This document shows, in pieces, positions 13,251 to 25,600 of a DNA stretch of 64,000 nucleotides. Within the stretch, counting starts at the first letter, position 1. Each line of letters starts with the position of its first letter. A program made the position numbers and the translations under genes. The DNA lies in contig OZ024809.1 of NCBI GenBank assembly GCA_964017045.1, positions 3,026,512 to 3,090,511 of the forward strand, in the 5' to 3' direction. Below the pieces are notes generated by a model. It was not told the DNA's origin. It did not search any database and saw only the letters and a program-made list of their open reading frames with translations. The DNA comes from Omphiscola glabra. Lineage: Eukaryota; Mollusca; Gastropoda; Lymnaeidae.

Positions 13251-13502
13251 GCAGGACTTAAAAAACATATTTTTTCCCCAATCATAAAAGAAAAAACCAC
13301 AAAAGGCAGATGATTATTCATTTCTCAAATACATGTATGTACTTTTTCATTTCAATAGATTTATTTATAAAATTGCATAGAAAAACATTCCCTATATTCT
13401 TGAGTGCCCTTGCTTATACATTTTAGAACACAAATTTATTTCAACAAAAAGCAAACCATATAGAGCTAGATGCGAGCCAGGCTAAATATATTTAGCACCT
13501 AC

Positions 13503-13606
13503 CTGTCATAATAAGTGACAACACCAGAGTTGTCAGAGACAGCGTCATCATCAACGGTTTTAGCCGGCTTGAACTCATCTATTATTACACTAGGTATTAT
13601 ATCCAT
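13503..13606 (-). CDS. Possible first coding exon of an unrecognised gene
   Basis: A short open exon on the minus strand. A plausible acceptor (ACGTTTAG) precedes position 13615, an ATG follows at 13606 (AACAATGG), then 34 codons, and a good donor AG|GTAGGT falls at 13503/13502 (phase 2). The peptide starts MDIIPSVIIDEFKPAK and continues with an acidic DDDAVSDNSG stretch before TYYD. I do not recognise the family. Rejection of chance rests on the combination of start context, open frame and two splice sites, which is suggestive only. No downstream exon was found between here and base 1, so the rest would have to sit beyond the left edge across a repeat-filled intron. A candidate untranslated leader exon lies near 18.43-18.53 kb. 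Confidence 0.35.
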
Positions 13607-13619
13607 TGTTTCAATCTAA

Positions 13620-15940
13620 ACGTGCGAGTGTCATCAAAAATGCAAACTAAGATAAGCTTATGCTAAAAATGTTATTTACTCTGGTCCGGCCTAAACAGCC
13701 ATAGCAGTCATATTAAGGAAATATTGAGACCAAACATGAAGCAGGATTAGAGACCAAGACACCAAGATTCAAATATCATGTTGTTTTTCTGTTAACACTC
13801 CCAGGGAGCAAAGCTGTTTTAAATCTTTTTCTTGGATGTTAAATGTACAGCCACCCCCCCCCCCCTTCCTTGCCAAGTGGATATTTAAGTTACTTCTCTA
13901 CTGTAAACTATCTTAAATTGGATCACTTATTATTACGATACAAACCAAAAGTCATTAATTAAAAATATTTTAAAGCAGGCCAGCAAAACATACGACCCGC
14001 TGGCCTCATGCCCACAAGCACCCACTTTGTGGCCCGCGAAGTAAAGAAATTTATTATTTTTTATTATTGTTCTCGTAATAGCTTTCCCCTGTCCTATTTT
14101 CTTTCGGCCGCATACGTTTTTCAGGCCTTACATTTTGAGTGGTGCAGGCCTGTTTTAAAGGGTTAATTTCTAAAGAATGGGTTTCTCCTAAAATAAAATT
14201 TTATTTGATATGTGTTGGATTTTGTTTTGTTTTGTTGGCACGCATTTTCTGTTCATTTGTCCAACTAGAGAAAAAGCTAAGTGATAAATAAAGGAGCCCA
14301 ATTTTTAATATGCAAAGGAGTTATTGCTGTAGTTGTTTATCTAATGAATAACACAGGATTACACCCTCTTCAAGGACTTCTTAAATGTACATGTTATTGA
14401 AGAATAACAGTAACTAAAAAAACAACAAGAAAATGCTTTTTACAGCCACCTTGTTATGTGACAACAGAAGGCCCAGGGTAAATGTCTGCATGCCCCTTAA
14501 GTAAATTTCTTTTTGCCTGTCGTCAACAATTCATTTTTGTTTCCTTAAAGAGATAAAATTTAGAAGCACTTAAACTGCATTACAATATTAGGACTTAGAA
14601 ATCAAAGATTATCTAAAATTGCCAAAACACAATAGTGATTTTTTTAAAATTAAAATTATTTAATTTTCCATTATATAACATATGAATATGAGTCTTATAA
14701 ATTGTGTCAAATATTTCTTCCACAGCTGCAGAATATTTTTAATTTTAAAGAATGCAGGTTAGGCTATTATATAAATATTTATAGTGTTCAACTACTCCTC
14801 AGACTCAATGGTTGGTGAAAATCTTTTATGATGAATAACAGATGTCCATATTCAGTTTAAAATTTTAATCTTTCTGCATGATTGATGATTAAAATTTAAA
14901 TATTGAAGACAAAAAAAAATTATTATTTTACAGTAAGATATGCCACTAATGAGATAACCAACTTTGACAGGAAGGAAGCACAACACTTTAGACACTTTTA
15001 CACATGACACTGGTCCCAGGAACAAGTACATTGTTAGTTTTCTATCATTTGTTGCATGTGCTATATCCACCTACAAGGAGTTGGTATTTTAATAAATTTG
15101 TAATACTAAATGTTTTTTTTTTAAATTTATCTAGAAGTTTTTAATCCAATAATAAACATCATAGCTTGTGAAGTACACGATTGAAAATCAAAGTGTTCTT
15201 TTATGCCTTGACGATCATGAATGTTTAAGATAATGTTAGGATTAGGGTAAGTACATAAGCTTTCAGTATTATGCTTTATTGTGAACAGAAAAAAATATTT
15301 CATTCAGTAAGTATATTTGCAATAAGTGATTATGAATGTGGTCTTAAAATCAAGAAAGATAAATAAACATTATTTTTAACCATGAAGAATTTTAAAGTAT
15401 ACCATTATAAAGTAAATTTTTAAAAATTATTTCTTTTAAAACAACTCAACTTTGTTTGAACACATTTTTTAAACCCTCCCTGTGAATAATGTCAAAAACT
15501 GCTATTTTTTACTTATAGAAAGTCATGTTATCAAAGCTCTCAAGAAATATGCTGTAGTCTCCCCGGGGAGCCATATGGCTGACATTCAGAAACGCTGCTT
15601 TAAAGAACCATAAATTCTCACTCTTAAGAACACTAATCTTACTAACCAATTTACAGCTGGCTAGCTCTCATAGTGAGCGATGGAAAAAAATAGAATAGGT
15701 TTTTTAAGGAGGCTCTTTGGGACTTTCATGGTCAACTATCGATGACTATCACTGATCTATAATTTTGAGTTAAGGGTTTCACTATATTTAGAATTGAGGC
15801 TTAAAAAAAAGAAGTATCCATATAAGCCTAAATTAGAATATGCTATTCATTTATAATCTCCCAAATTCAATACAAATATAAGAAAAAACAAATTTCTGGT
15901 AAGAGGAGACCCCTCCAACCACTATCAAGACAATAAACTA
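13620..15940. other. AT-rich DNA, probably intronic if the possible exon at 13.5 kb is real
   Basis: A C run at about 13853-13866 and a degraded CCCGCTGGCCTCATGC...GTGGCCCGCGAAG segment (about 13995-14040), hAT-like. No gene. Confidence 0.45.
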
Positions 15941-15941
15941 G

Positions 15942-16322
15942 TGATGGGACGATACCAAAATTTTTAACGATTCCGATACGATTCTGATTCTACCCAATTA
16001 TTGAGATTCCCGAAACGATTCCGATTCCTGGACATTATTACATATATGTATTACTGTGCCCAGGTATTAACATATTTAATTAATATGAAAGTTGAGAAAT
16101 TGATTAGAAAAGTTTATTAACTTGCTATTGAAGCTTTACAATATGCTAGATAACAATCTTTTGGAAAGGTTTTATATAAACACATCTATCAATAATTCCA
16201 TTTTAATAAACGGCTCGTGGTAGTTAATCAGTTAAGAATTGTTTTGGTATTGGAATCGGGTCTGAATTATTCAGCTCCGATACCGATTCCCGATGTCTTA
16301 AGAAAATCCCGATATTTCGATT
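15942..16322. mobile_element. hAT-like non-autonomous fragment
   Basis: Begins TAGTGATGGGACGATACC and contains repeated CGATTCCGAT/CCGATACCGATTCC motifs, the pattern of common hAT-type MITEs. The right end is lost where the Harbinger copy starts. Confidence 0.4.
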
Positions 16323-16324
16323 AG

Positions 16325-17620
16325 GGGCCATCCATAAATGACGTCACAAAATTTTGCGGATGTTAGAACTCCCCTCCCCAATTGTCACAAAAAGTTAGAC
16401 CCCCCCCTAAAATATAATGTCACAAATCTCTGCACTCCCCCACCCCCTTAAAAATTCCCTGTGTCCACTAATGTCCATTACAAACCCCTTAAGAAATTCA
16501 CTTCCCATGGATATCAAATTACTGGACCTGTGTCAGGAACAGTTCACTAGAACAGTGGTTCTTAACCAGGGGTAAAAGTACCTCCCCAGCCCTGAGGTGT
16601 GGAAGACCAGAAAAGTGTATTCAGTAGCGTAGCTAGGGGGCTGCGGCCCGCACAGGAGTGACACCATCTCAGGGGGTGATATCAAATTGAAAAATTACGT
16701 ATTTACAGAGCAAATACTGCTCGGTCTAACTGAAATCCACAAAATGATTACAGTCGACACGTATATTTTCCACTCATGTAACCAATCAAAATGCGCTTTT
16801 GTTAAAATTTCAAAGGTGATGCGTCAGCAATTAGGTTACTTATTATTAGGTCAGAAACACATCATTTTGACAATTTTTCAACGCCTATTGCCCTAGAGCA
16901 TTTACCACCACCCACCCACCCCAAGGTCAACCATTGTTATCTTTCAATCCCACTTCCTGTGGTCACCTAGTGGAATTCTATGACTATAAAAAGAAGTCCC
17001 TGTGTCCACTACTGTCCTTTACAAACCCTACTACAAATGACATCCGAATAGCAATGATTCTAATGGGACCCGGGTCCGAATCGCGGCGATGCGTGTCCGG
17101 GTCCATTTTGACTAAATGCTATTCAGATTTCATTTGTGGACGTTTATTTCAGTTAAACTGAAGAATTAAGTTTACAAACATATAGTCCATTCAATTATCT
17201 TTCTTTTGATACCTCATTTTGTCTTACAAACCCAACAATATTTAAAATAGTTTTTTAATCCCAACCTCTCACTTCTGGTACCCGGGTGCGAATAGCCACT
17301 TCGTTTAATTATTTCATATTTTAACTTATATAATAATATAATTTATACGGTTGGGGAGGGGGGATATTTAAAACGGAGTGGGCCTGCAGCTCTGCAAAAA
17401 GGTTAAGAATCTCTGCTCTAGAGCATTTACTAAGACCCCACCCCCAACCATTTTTTTTCCTTCCATCCAACTTTCCCTGATTCTATGACTCCCATCTCCA
17501 CATAAATTCGCTCAACTGTCAATGTCATTACGCCCATTTTCTCCTCCTCAGTGTTGGCCTGTAACTTGATCAGTGGCCATGTCTGATTCTCTCAGAGATC
17601 ATAGTTTAAATATAATATTT
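16325..17620. mobile_element. 3'-truncated copy of the Harbinger-type composite element
   Basis: Starts with the same GGGGCCATCCATAAATGACG terminus after a TTA and follows the 54-55.7 kb copy: the GTTAGACCCCCCC block, ATATCAAATTACTG, CAGTGGTTCTTAACC, CAGTAGCGTAGCTAG and GAGCATTTACTAAGA. The right terminus is missing and similarity fades around 17.6 kb. A small fold-back (about 17041-17127, arms ATCCGAATAGCA / TGCTATTCAGAT) lies inside. Open frames here are transposon shadow. Confidence 0.6.
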
Positions 17621-19791
17621 ATTTTTGTTTTATTAAAAGAATAATGTAAAAAATTTCAATAATGTAGGTTTATTATGTGCAGATTTTTAATATAAAAAAT
17701 TAATTAATAATATATTTAGTGGCTAATGTGCTTCTGTGGTCCCCTTATTGGGAGTCACTTCCCTTTGTTTATGATAGATTTAGGATTCGGGTTAGGGTGA
17801 GCGACAGAGGGACCAGTAGCGTGCAATTACCTATTTAGTTATACATAAACTTAAACTGACAAAACTGGCTTCCAATTTAAATAATAAATAATTTTTAAAA
17901 AAGGCCCTTTGTTCGTTTTGTTCATGATATTGTGATTAAAATCCAATGATTCATATACCTAAATGATCGTGAATTTAATGTATACTTTACTTCAATAAAA
18001 AAAATTATCAAATAGATTCAACGTTGATGTTGTCAAATTCAAAGGGGGGCTATAACATAATATAATGTTGTATTTTTATAGGAAAGTTATTTCCCTTACA
18101 CTTACAGTCTTGCACTTGACTCATAACTCATAGCAGACTGATTTATCGTTTTCACAGGCAGAAAATATGAAATATAAATGGAAGTTAAGGATTTCAAGAA
18201 ATCGAATTAGATATTTAAAAATTCTGCAGATTACAGAAAGATTTCAAAATTAACTTCTGGACCCAACAAAATTACTCTAAATAAACTGCTACACTTGCCC
18301 TCTCACTCTTTCTTAGTCATCTTACACTCACTTGGGCCTAGTATTCACCCCGGTGAGGGGTTAGGTATATTAAGTACTTCATGAAACCCTAAAAAAAATA
18401 TTCATTCTTTTTATTTTGGTGATCTTACCTTCCAGTCATATATTAAGTTTCCAGACTTTCAGAAATCACCTCAAAGGAAAACAGTGGCTGCCATTTAATG
18501 GCGGAAGTTAGGGTTACTCACTTCCGGTTGACAAATTTGGCAATCCTGCTCCAAGGAATTTGAAAGGTTAAAGGTCATTGATCTCAACCAATATTTATTT
18601 TTTAAATTGTTTTTTTTTTTGTTGTTGTTGTTGGGGTGGGGGGGGGGTACTTTTGGGTGAGGGGGGATAGGCGATGTATATTTTACATTTTAAAAATGTG
18701 CCTTTTATTTTAAAAATATAAGGTTTTCAATTAAAAGCAAGCAAGAACATCACTATTTATATTAGTATTAATGATGTCATCTACTCAATCCTAATTTTTA
18801 AAATACATTAAAACATTAGTAACATTAGTTTGTGTCATATATGACGACGCTGACATTGAGTGAGCAGGTAATATAATTTTTTTAAACTTGATCTCACCTC
18901 TGATGTCACATTTTTATATATTAAAATATAGGGGTAGGAGGGGAAAGAGGAACAATTCACAGTGAAAAGGTAGAGAAGTTAAAAAAAAAAAGCAAATGAA
19001 ATTGAAAAAGCATTGAAATATATTTTGTTACTATAAGTATTTTTCTTTGGTGAGTTCCAGGAATATTCTGACTTTTTAAAAAAAAGTATTCTTTTTCAGT
19101 AATCAGTCACAGAGGACAAGTTGTTGTTTTTTAATAAAGAACCAGGCGATACCATCACCAGTTTTAGCTTAAGTACAAAAGTGATACAGTGATCAAGTCA
19201 TTTTCCAAATTTATTTAACCAAAGTGATCATAAATATTGTATTGCATATAAAAATATGAAAATGGATTTCATAGTTAAACTGTACAATTTTGTTGTAAGA
19301 AATAAAGGAGAGTAAAATTTCTGCCAGATAAGATAGTTATTAAAGTGTGTGTGGATATATTCAATTTGAGCATAATTAAATTTGTATTAAGTTTCAGAAT
19401 TTTAAAATGTCAATGAAAAGTGAAAATGTTTACAAATGTTTTACGCTAGATAATTTTACCATGAAAACATACTGTCATTCTTTGTGCTATTTATTTTTAT
19501 AGTTAGGCATACATAAACAAGATTTGTTTAAAAGATCATTATTCTCTCTATACATAACAATTCATTTTTAATTAATTAAAATATGATACAGTATAAAAAT
19601 AAAAATAAAGCTATTTACAAACACAAAAATATATATTACTTTAAACAACTGTTTCATTTAGAAATGTCCAGAATTTTTCAGATCACAAATTTCAGACTAG
19701 GAACTAGTTCAGATACACAATGGTTTTATAAATTCATAAACTTGAGTCAATATTATCAAATGGGATGTCGATTTAAAAAAAAAATTAATGT
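17621..19791. other. AT-rich DNA around the possible promoter at 18.5 kb
   Basis: Apart from the motifs at 18429-18530 only poly-A/T and a G run near 18640 are seen. Confidence 0.5.
18429..18530 (-). promoter_or_regulatory. Possible promoter and leader exon with ETS and YY1-type motifs
   Basis: Minus strand reads CAACCGGAAGTGAG (ETS core, 18517-18530) and then CCGCCATTAAATGGC (YY1-like, about 18490-18504). A strong donor GGAAG|GTAAGAT ends a putative exon at 18429. Paired with the acceptor at 13616-13617 it would give an untranslated first exon for the open exon at 13503-13606 through a 4.8-kb intron. Motif-based inference; the plus strand also carries an ATGGCGG here. Confidence 0.25.
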
Positions 19792-21585
19792 TGTGGTAGG
19801 GTAGGCCCCGTTTTTTAAATCGCGCCCAACACCAACACTGTAGTGTAATTTGACCTCGCCCAACACAGGATCAGAATGTTGACCCGAGCTCTGGTCAAGT
19901 TCACCCCATTCAGACTGACCGACCGGCTCTCCCTCATGGCGTAGAATACTTAAATAGTGGGAACCACTATTTGTGCTTTAGTGCTAAGTTAAATAATTTG
20001 TATCTCGGGGACCATAGTGAATTAAATTATAAATTATATCTAGTTGGGAAGGGGAGTTTATTCGCTATACATTAGTATATTTACAAGTCCCCAACGTCAT
20101 AGGGTATTTTAATTGTTAGTAATTAATAGAGTTTTCACATTCATTTATGGGGGGTTCCCAACCAGTTTTATTTAAATATCTCAAAAGTATATAACTCATA
20201 GAAATATAAAAATGTATCTTAGATAGCGGGGGCAAAACTAAGAAGGACACATTTAATTAATTAGGGATTGGATCCAGGATATCCACTTTAATTTGGGTTG
20301 TAGTCTCCAGGGTTTGTCAGTTTACCACAGAAAATATGTCAGAAGACAAGTTTTCGACAGTCCAAGTCGGGGCGTGACGTCAGGTTTTCGGGTACGTCCG
20401 CGCACGACTATTTAAGGCGGGCACATTTGGGAGACTTTTATTCGAGGTTGGAACCGCATCCCTGCAGTGTGTCAGTGTTCATAGCGGCCCATTTGGACGC
20501 TCTGTAAGTAGTAGCAAATACACTTTTTTTTATTTCTGTGCTTGTAGACTGCATTACTTGTTCGGTGTTAGTAATGGAATATTTCTGTTCATGACTTATA
20601 TTAGGAAGTGTTTTAAACACCTGCTAGCATGACATATATTAGGCAGTGTTTTAATCACCTGCTAGCATGACTTATATTAGGCAGTGTTTTAATCACTTGT
20701 TAGCTCCGTCAATTTGACGTGTAACCAAAATCCATGAATTATGAAATGGAATTAGATACCAGTGCATGTGAGCATAACACGCAACCGTTATATCGCTCCG
20801 GCCACACATACTGCAATGTGCTTTAAAGCTATTGATACAACAGTATACGACCATCGAATATACGTACAACAGGTGAAGTAGACTACCTCGCCTGCCCTGT
20901 GCTATATTCTCAAATAGAAATAGTGCATGTGTTAGGAGACTATTATTACCAGCTGTATTAATATGCTTAAACATTTCGCAATCTGCTTTTGTCTTAAAAA
21001 GACACAGCAATTGAGTGATGCATGTATCTAACCAATGGTGGTTATACCTTACACCATTATAGTACCTATCCTGCTATGGGTGCATCTTACATAGACCCCT
21101 TACATGGATGACAGTACCCCAGTTAGACCTCTATGCTAGCCCTCACATCTCACACTGGTCCTTTATGTAACACAGTGTAGTGCTACAAGTTAGAACACTG
21201 CCACGTGATTTCCTTTTATAGTAATGAAACATTATCAAAACAATGTAATTTTAATTGCCAATTGTTTACCATGTAAGCATACTCTATTTTTTTAGTTACG
21301 TATATTTTGTAACACCCTGCATTTACAGGGTTAGTTAATATGCTTATTTGTTCTCTGTGTTATTCATTATTAGTCAGGACACTGTTAACCTGTATTATTT
21401 GTTTCTTTGCAGGTATTGTCCCTTTCCTTTTATTTCCTTTTCGGGACCTTTCCTTTACTTCTCTTTGTTAGTTTCCAAATAAAAGCTATAGTCCTCAGAC
21501 CTGCATTTTCTTAGTTTGTTTTAGTAAAACTGTCAGCCATCAATACCAAGCAATCCCCAACATCACACATCACCACTCGGCTACA
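19792..21585 (+). mobile_element. Probable solo LTR, 1.79 kb
   Basis: Starts TGTGGTAGGG and ends CGGCTACA, flanked by a 4-bp ATGT duplication (19788-19791, 21586-21589). Inside are a TATTTAAG box (20409-20416), a strong splice donor GTAAGT at 20504, an acceptor TTTCTTTGCAG ending at 21412 and AATAAA at 21478-21483, all on the plus strand. Three ~41-bp repeats lie at 20590-20705. There is no gag/pol. The boundaries depend on a short duplication, so a spliced non-coding gene is the main alternative. Confidence 0.5.
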
Positions 21586-22606
21586 ATGTTATGAATTTTT
21601 TTTTCAAAACAATAATAATAAATGCTGCATTAGCATAACTGAGGTGTCTTTTAAATTTTATAGTATTCATATTTATCTATTAAGTACATTAATCAAATCT
21701 GATGGCAGCCCCAATTAAATCTTCATGATAACAGTCTAGTCCATAGCTTAACAAATCAAATCATTCACAATTGTATATTTATATATCAACATAGTAAAAA
21801 AGCCCATTCCATTGTGGAGTTCAATTTCACTCTACTTCAAGAAAAGTGGAATGTAAATTAAAATTCAGCAATTTTTTAAAAACAGATTATGAACTTAATC
21901 TGAGCCATATATTAATTTTAATAATAGCTTTTAATTATGACATGTGACCAAGGGTAGACTGGGACATAAGGAAAATTCCCAGCTGAGATCTGTGATATTT
22001 GGGAAGCTTTTACATTACTATAATATGTGCATATTAAATCTATTCTTAAAGAGGCCGGTTGGACCCTTCAGTCCAGCACCGTATGTGGTATTGAGGCCAC
22101 CCTGAGACTGACTATCTTGGTGTGAAACAGTGTACAATATATAGTATATCACAGTGGTAAATTAATTCATCGTCTGATATGGAAGTAAGACTAAAGAAAA
22201 CTCTGAATTTTTCCGTTTAAAAGCAGGTGAGCATTTCCTTAATAAAGTAATGGCAGATAACTATTAAAATTTATATCAAGTACGATTAAGTACATCAATA
22301 CCACATCAAATGTATTAATTGTAAGTACCCTCATAAACAGAAATCTGGCATATTATTTTAAGAACATTTGAAAGCAGTTTGTTTCAATAAAATCTTATCT
22401 TAACTTTTTGCGTTGGACTTAAAAAAAATATATATATATAATATTTAAAATTTTTGTCAGTACAATAATCTCATGAGAAAAAACAAATTGTAAGACTTAT
22501 GTCTAAATATTTAGAAATCATTTGCAATAATCTTTCTTTTTTTAGATTTTTAGTTATGATTCTCAGAAAATTTCATCATAATTGAGTGCAATGGCACCAT
22601 ATAATT

Positions 22607-22612
22607 TTTATT
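22607..22612 (-). terminator. FUCA1: Poly(A) signal of the fucosidase gene
   Basis: AATAAA on the minus strand about 50 nt beyond the stop codon at 22661-22663, in AT-rich sequence; the first canonical hexamer after the stop. Confidence 0.55.
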
Positions 22613-22660
22613 CCCAATGAGAGTAACAATCGTCATGAAAATAAAACATGAAGAATCAAA

Positions 22661-25600
22661 TTATCCTTTAACATTGGTCAGCTTAAACACCCACAGCCAC
22701 TCACATGGCATCTGGTTAAAAGGAATGGGTGGTATGTCGATAAATAAGCCAGCTTCTGGCCAATAGGTGTAATTAAATTCTGCAGTGTATGAACCAAGTA
22801 AGGTCACCTTGGTCTGAGGAGTTGAGAAAGGAGCACGGAGTTTCAAGAGGTTTTCAGGCCATGCAAAGACAAATGCATAGACAGCATTTAGTTCTTCACG
22901 TTGTGTGTACCTGGAATGTTCAAGTAAACACATTTCTAAGGGGAAACTTTTCTCTTGATACTGGGTTGGTTTTTTTAAATTACAAAATAGGTCATTAAAA
23001 TACATAGAAATGTAAAAAAAAAATTATGATATACAAAATTTGATACATAAGAAAATAATGAAATATATAAATTATAACTTAAACTGATGATAATATAACT
23101 GATATACAAAACTTATAGTCAGGAGCTTATAAGAGACATTAGTAATGATTTTTCTAGCCCAGGGGTTCCTAAAGTGTGTGCTGTTGTGCCCTGGGAGTCT
23201 TGGCTCCCTCACGGGAGTGCAGCAATATAATATTAGATTTTCACAATTTTATTTCCATTTTCAACTCAATGCCTATTTCCCTTGTAATTGGTACAATTTG
23301 AAATAGGACACCAAGAAAAGAAAAGGTTTTGGAACCACTGGTTTAGCCTGTCAACACCCTTACATACATTCAATTTTTCTTCATTTAAACAATTATTCTT
23401 TTTAAAAAATTATCAAACTTTTATGGATAATAATACTAACCAAAACTTTGAGGGACTACACTCAAAATTCACTCATACTCACTATACACCTTGTGTAACC
23501 GTACTTATCACACACCTTTTGAAAAAAGTATTTACCCACACCTTGTGGAACCAAACTAACCACATACCTTGGGTAACAGTACTCACCATACACCTTGTGT
23601 GACAGTGTCATTCTGATGAAGCCAGGGCCGAGATCTGTAAACTGCCTCACCATTGACGTCCAGCCAAGACCCCATCTGACGAAGCCTCTCCTCAAATATG
23701 GGAGGGATGGTGCCATCTTTAGTAGGGCCAACATTGATCAGGATGTTACCATTGCAGCTAATACAAAGAAAGGAAACCCCCCCAAAAAATTTAATTTAGT
23801 CCAATATTCATCATTTGTATTACACTTGCTGGTACTAGTGGTACTATTACATTTTTTTTTGTTTCGCTAATTGAAGAGAGACAGTTTTTTAAACTTGCAA
23901 GATTAAATACAGGACAGCCTTGACCATTGTTGGTTTCACTGTTTTATATGTGTGGAAACAATCATTTTAAACTATTTATCATCATTTTAAACTATTTATC
24001 ATCATTTTAAACTATTTATCATCATTTTAAACTATTTATCATCATTTTAAACTATTTATCATCATTTTAAACTATTTATCATCATTTTAAACTATTTATC
24101 ATCATTTTAAACTATTTATCATCATTTTAAACTATTTATCATCATTTTAAACTATTTATCATCATTTTAAACTATGTCATCATTTTAAACTATTTTTCAT
24201 CGTTTTAAACTATTTATCATCATTTTTATAAATCTATACCAAAATCACACATTATTTAGGCTAAGGAAGATCAAAATACCGGTATGCAATGGTTTTGTTG
24301 TTTTAAAACCACCACTTTCAATGATTGCACTTGTTGTGATTGCTACAACGAATGAGGTTAGCATATTTTAACACAAGTCGTGACAAGTTCAAGTAAAACA
24401 GCTGAAAGGGATCTGTCCTTTATTTTTTGGAAACCTTGTTACAAAATAATGTAATAAATCATTTCACAGCCCACTAACCTAATAGTTTTGGCAATTGTCT
24501 GTAGAAGACGTTCTATTGAGATAACATCCGACAGCTTCATGTCCCGTCTGTAGCCCCAGGATGCCCCATCAAGTTTCATGGCATTCTCAAACTTGCGAAC
24601 ATTCAAAGTGCCTGTGGAGTCATTGAATATCAAACAATGTAACACAGCTACAAACTTCTGAAACAAAGTTTTCACCTGTTGTGTAGACAGACTGGTCTAA
24701 ATACAAAAGTTTACCTTTGCACTTTATACAGTTTTTGTGACATTCAAACTTTTCTTTAATAGTAACATCTATAAATTCTAGAACTCTTAAAAATATGGGA
24801 ATGAAAAAAAGTTTAAAATATAAAATGATCAGCTGTCTAACCTGGATTGTACTGATCCGAACAAGTCAGAAAGCCTCCATGTTTACAAATGCAGTTGTTG
24901 CCCCATCTGTCATTAGTAACAACTGTGTCCTTCACTGGGCTAAATAAAGACATAATCACATTTCAGATGTGTTCAGGGAATATTTCAACTGAATATTTGT
25001 GACCGGGCCTCCCTACAGTACAGAGCAAATTATATTTAGATTTTTTAGTTATAGCAAAATATGTGTTCATTATTTTTTAATTTGTAAGTCACACCATAGA
25101 TTGCAATTTTTATATTTTTCTAAAATAAGAGAACTAATGCTGAGATTGTGCTCTATAAAATAATTAGCAAATATAGAATTGTATCACCATTGCACAATTA
25201 CTTTTCTTATTATTATTTTTCTCATATTTTTTTAATCTTTGTGTTATCTTCTTTATTAAAGCTTTGTGTTATCTTCTTTATTAAATCTCACTTAAAAGCC
25301 ATCATTTATGAAAATGTATTGTAAGTTGCTAGGTTTTATCACCGAATACATGTTAACAGATCTAGTATATTTGTGGAATAAAATAAAATTGTAAGTAGCT
25401 TTTTGAAACTTTCAAAATTTTTTGTAAAAAAAATAATAAATCATCTTGGGCAGATCAGCCCCACCCCACTTCCAACACTATTTTTTAAACTTAACAGTTT
25501 GACCTAATAAAAATATGAATGATAAGCACCTTTCATTGTACAGCCAGGCAAGGAAGTAAGTACTATTCCAGTAGGCATCTGTGCTAGGGCATCCGTCAGA

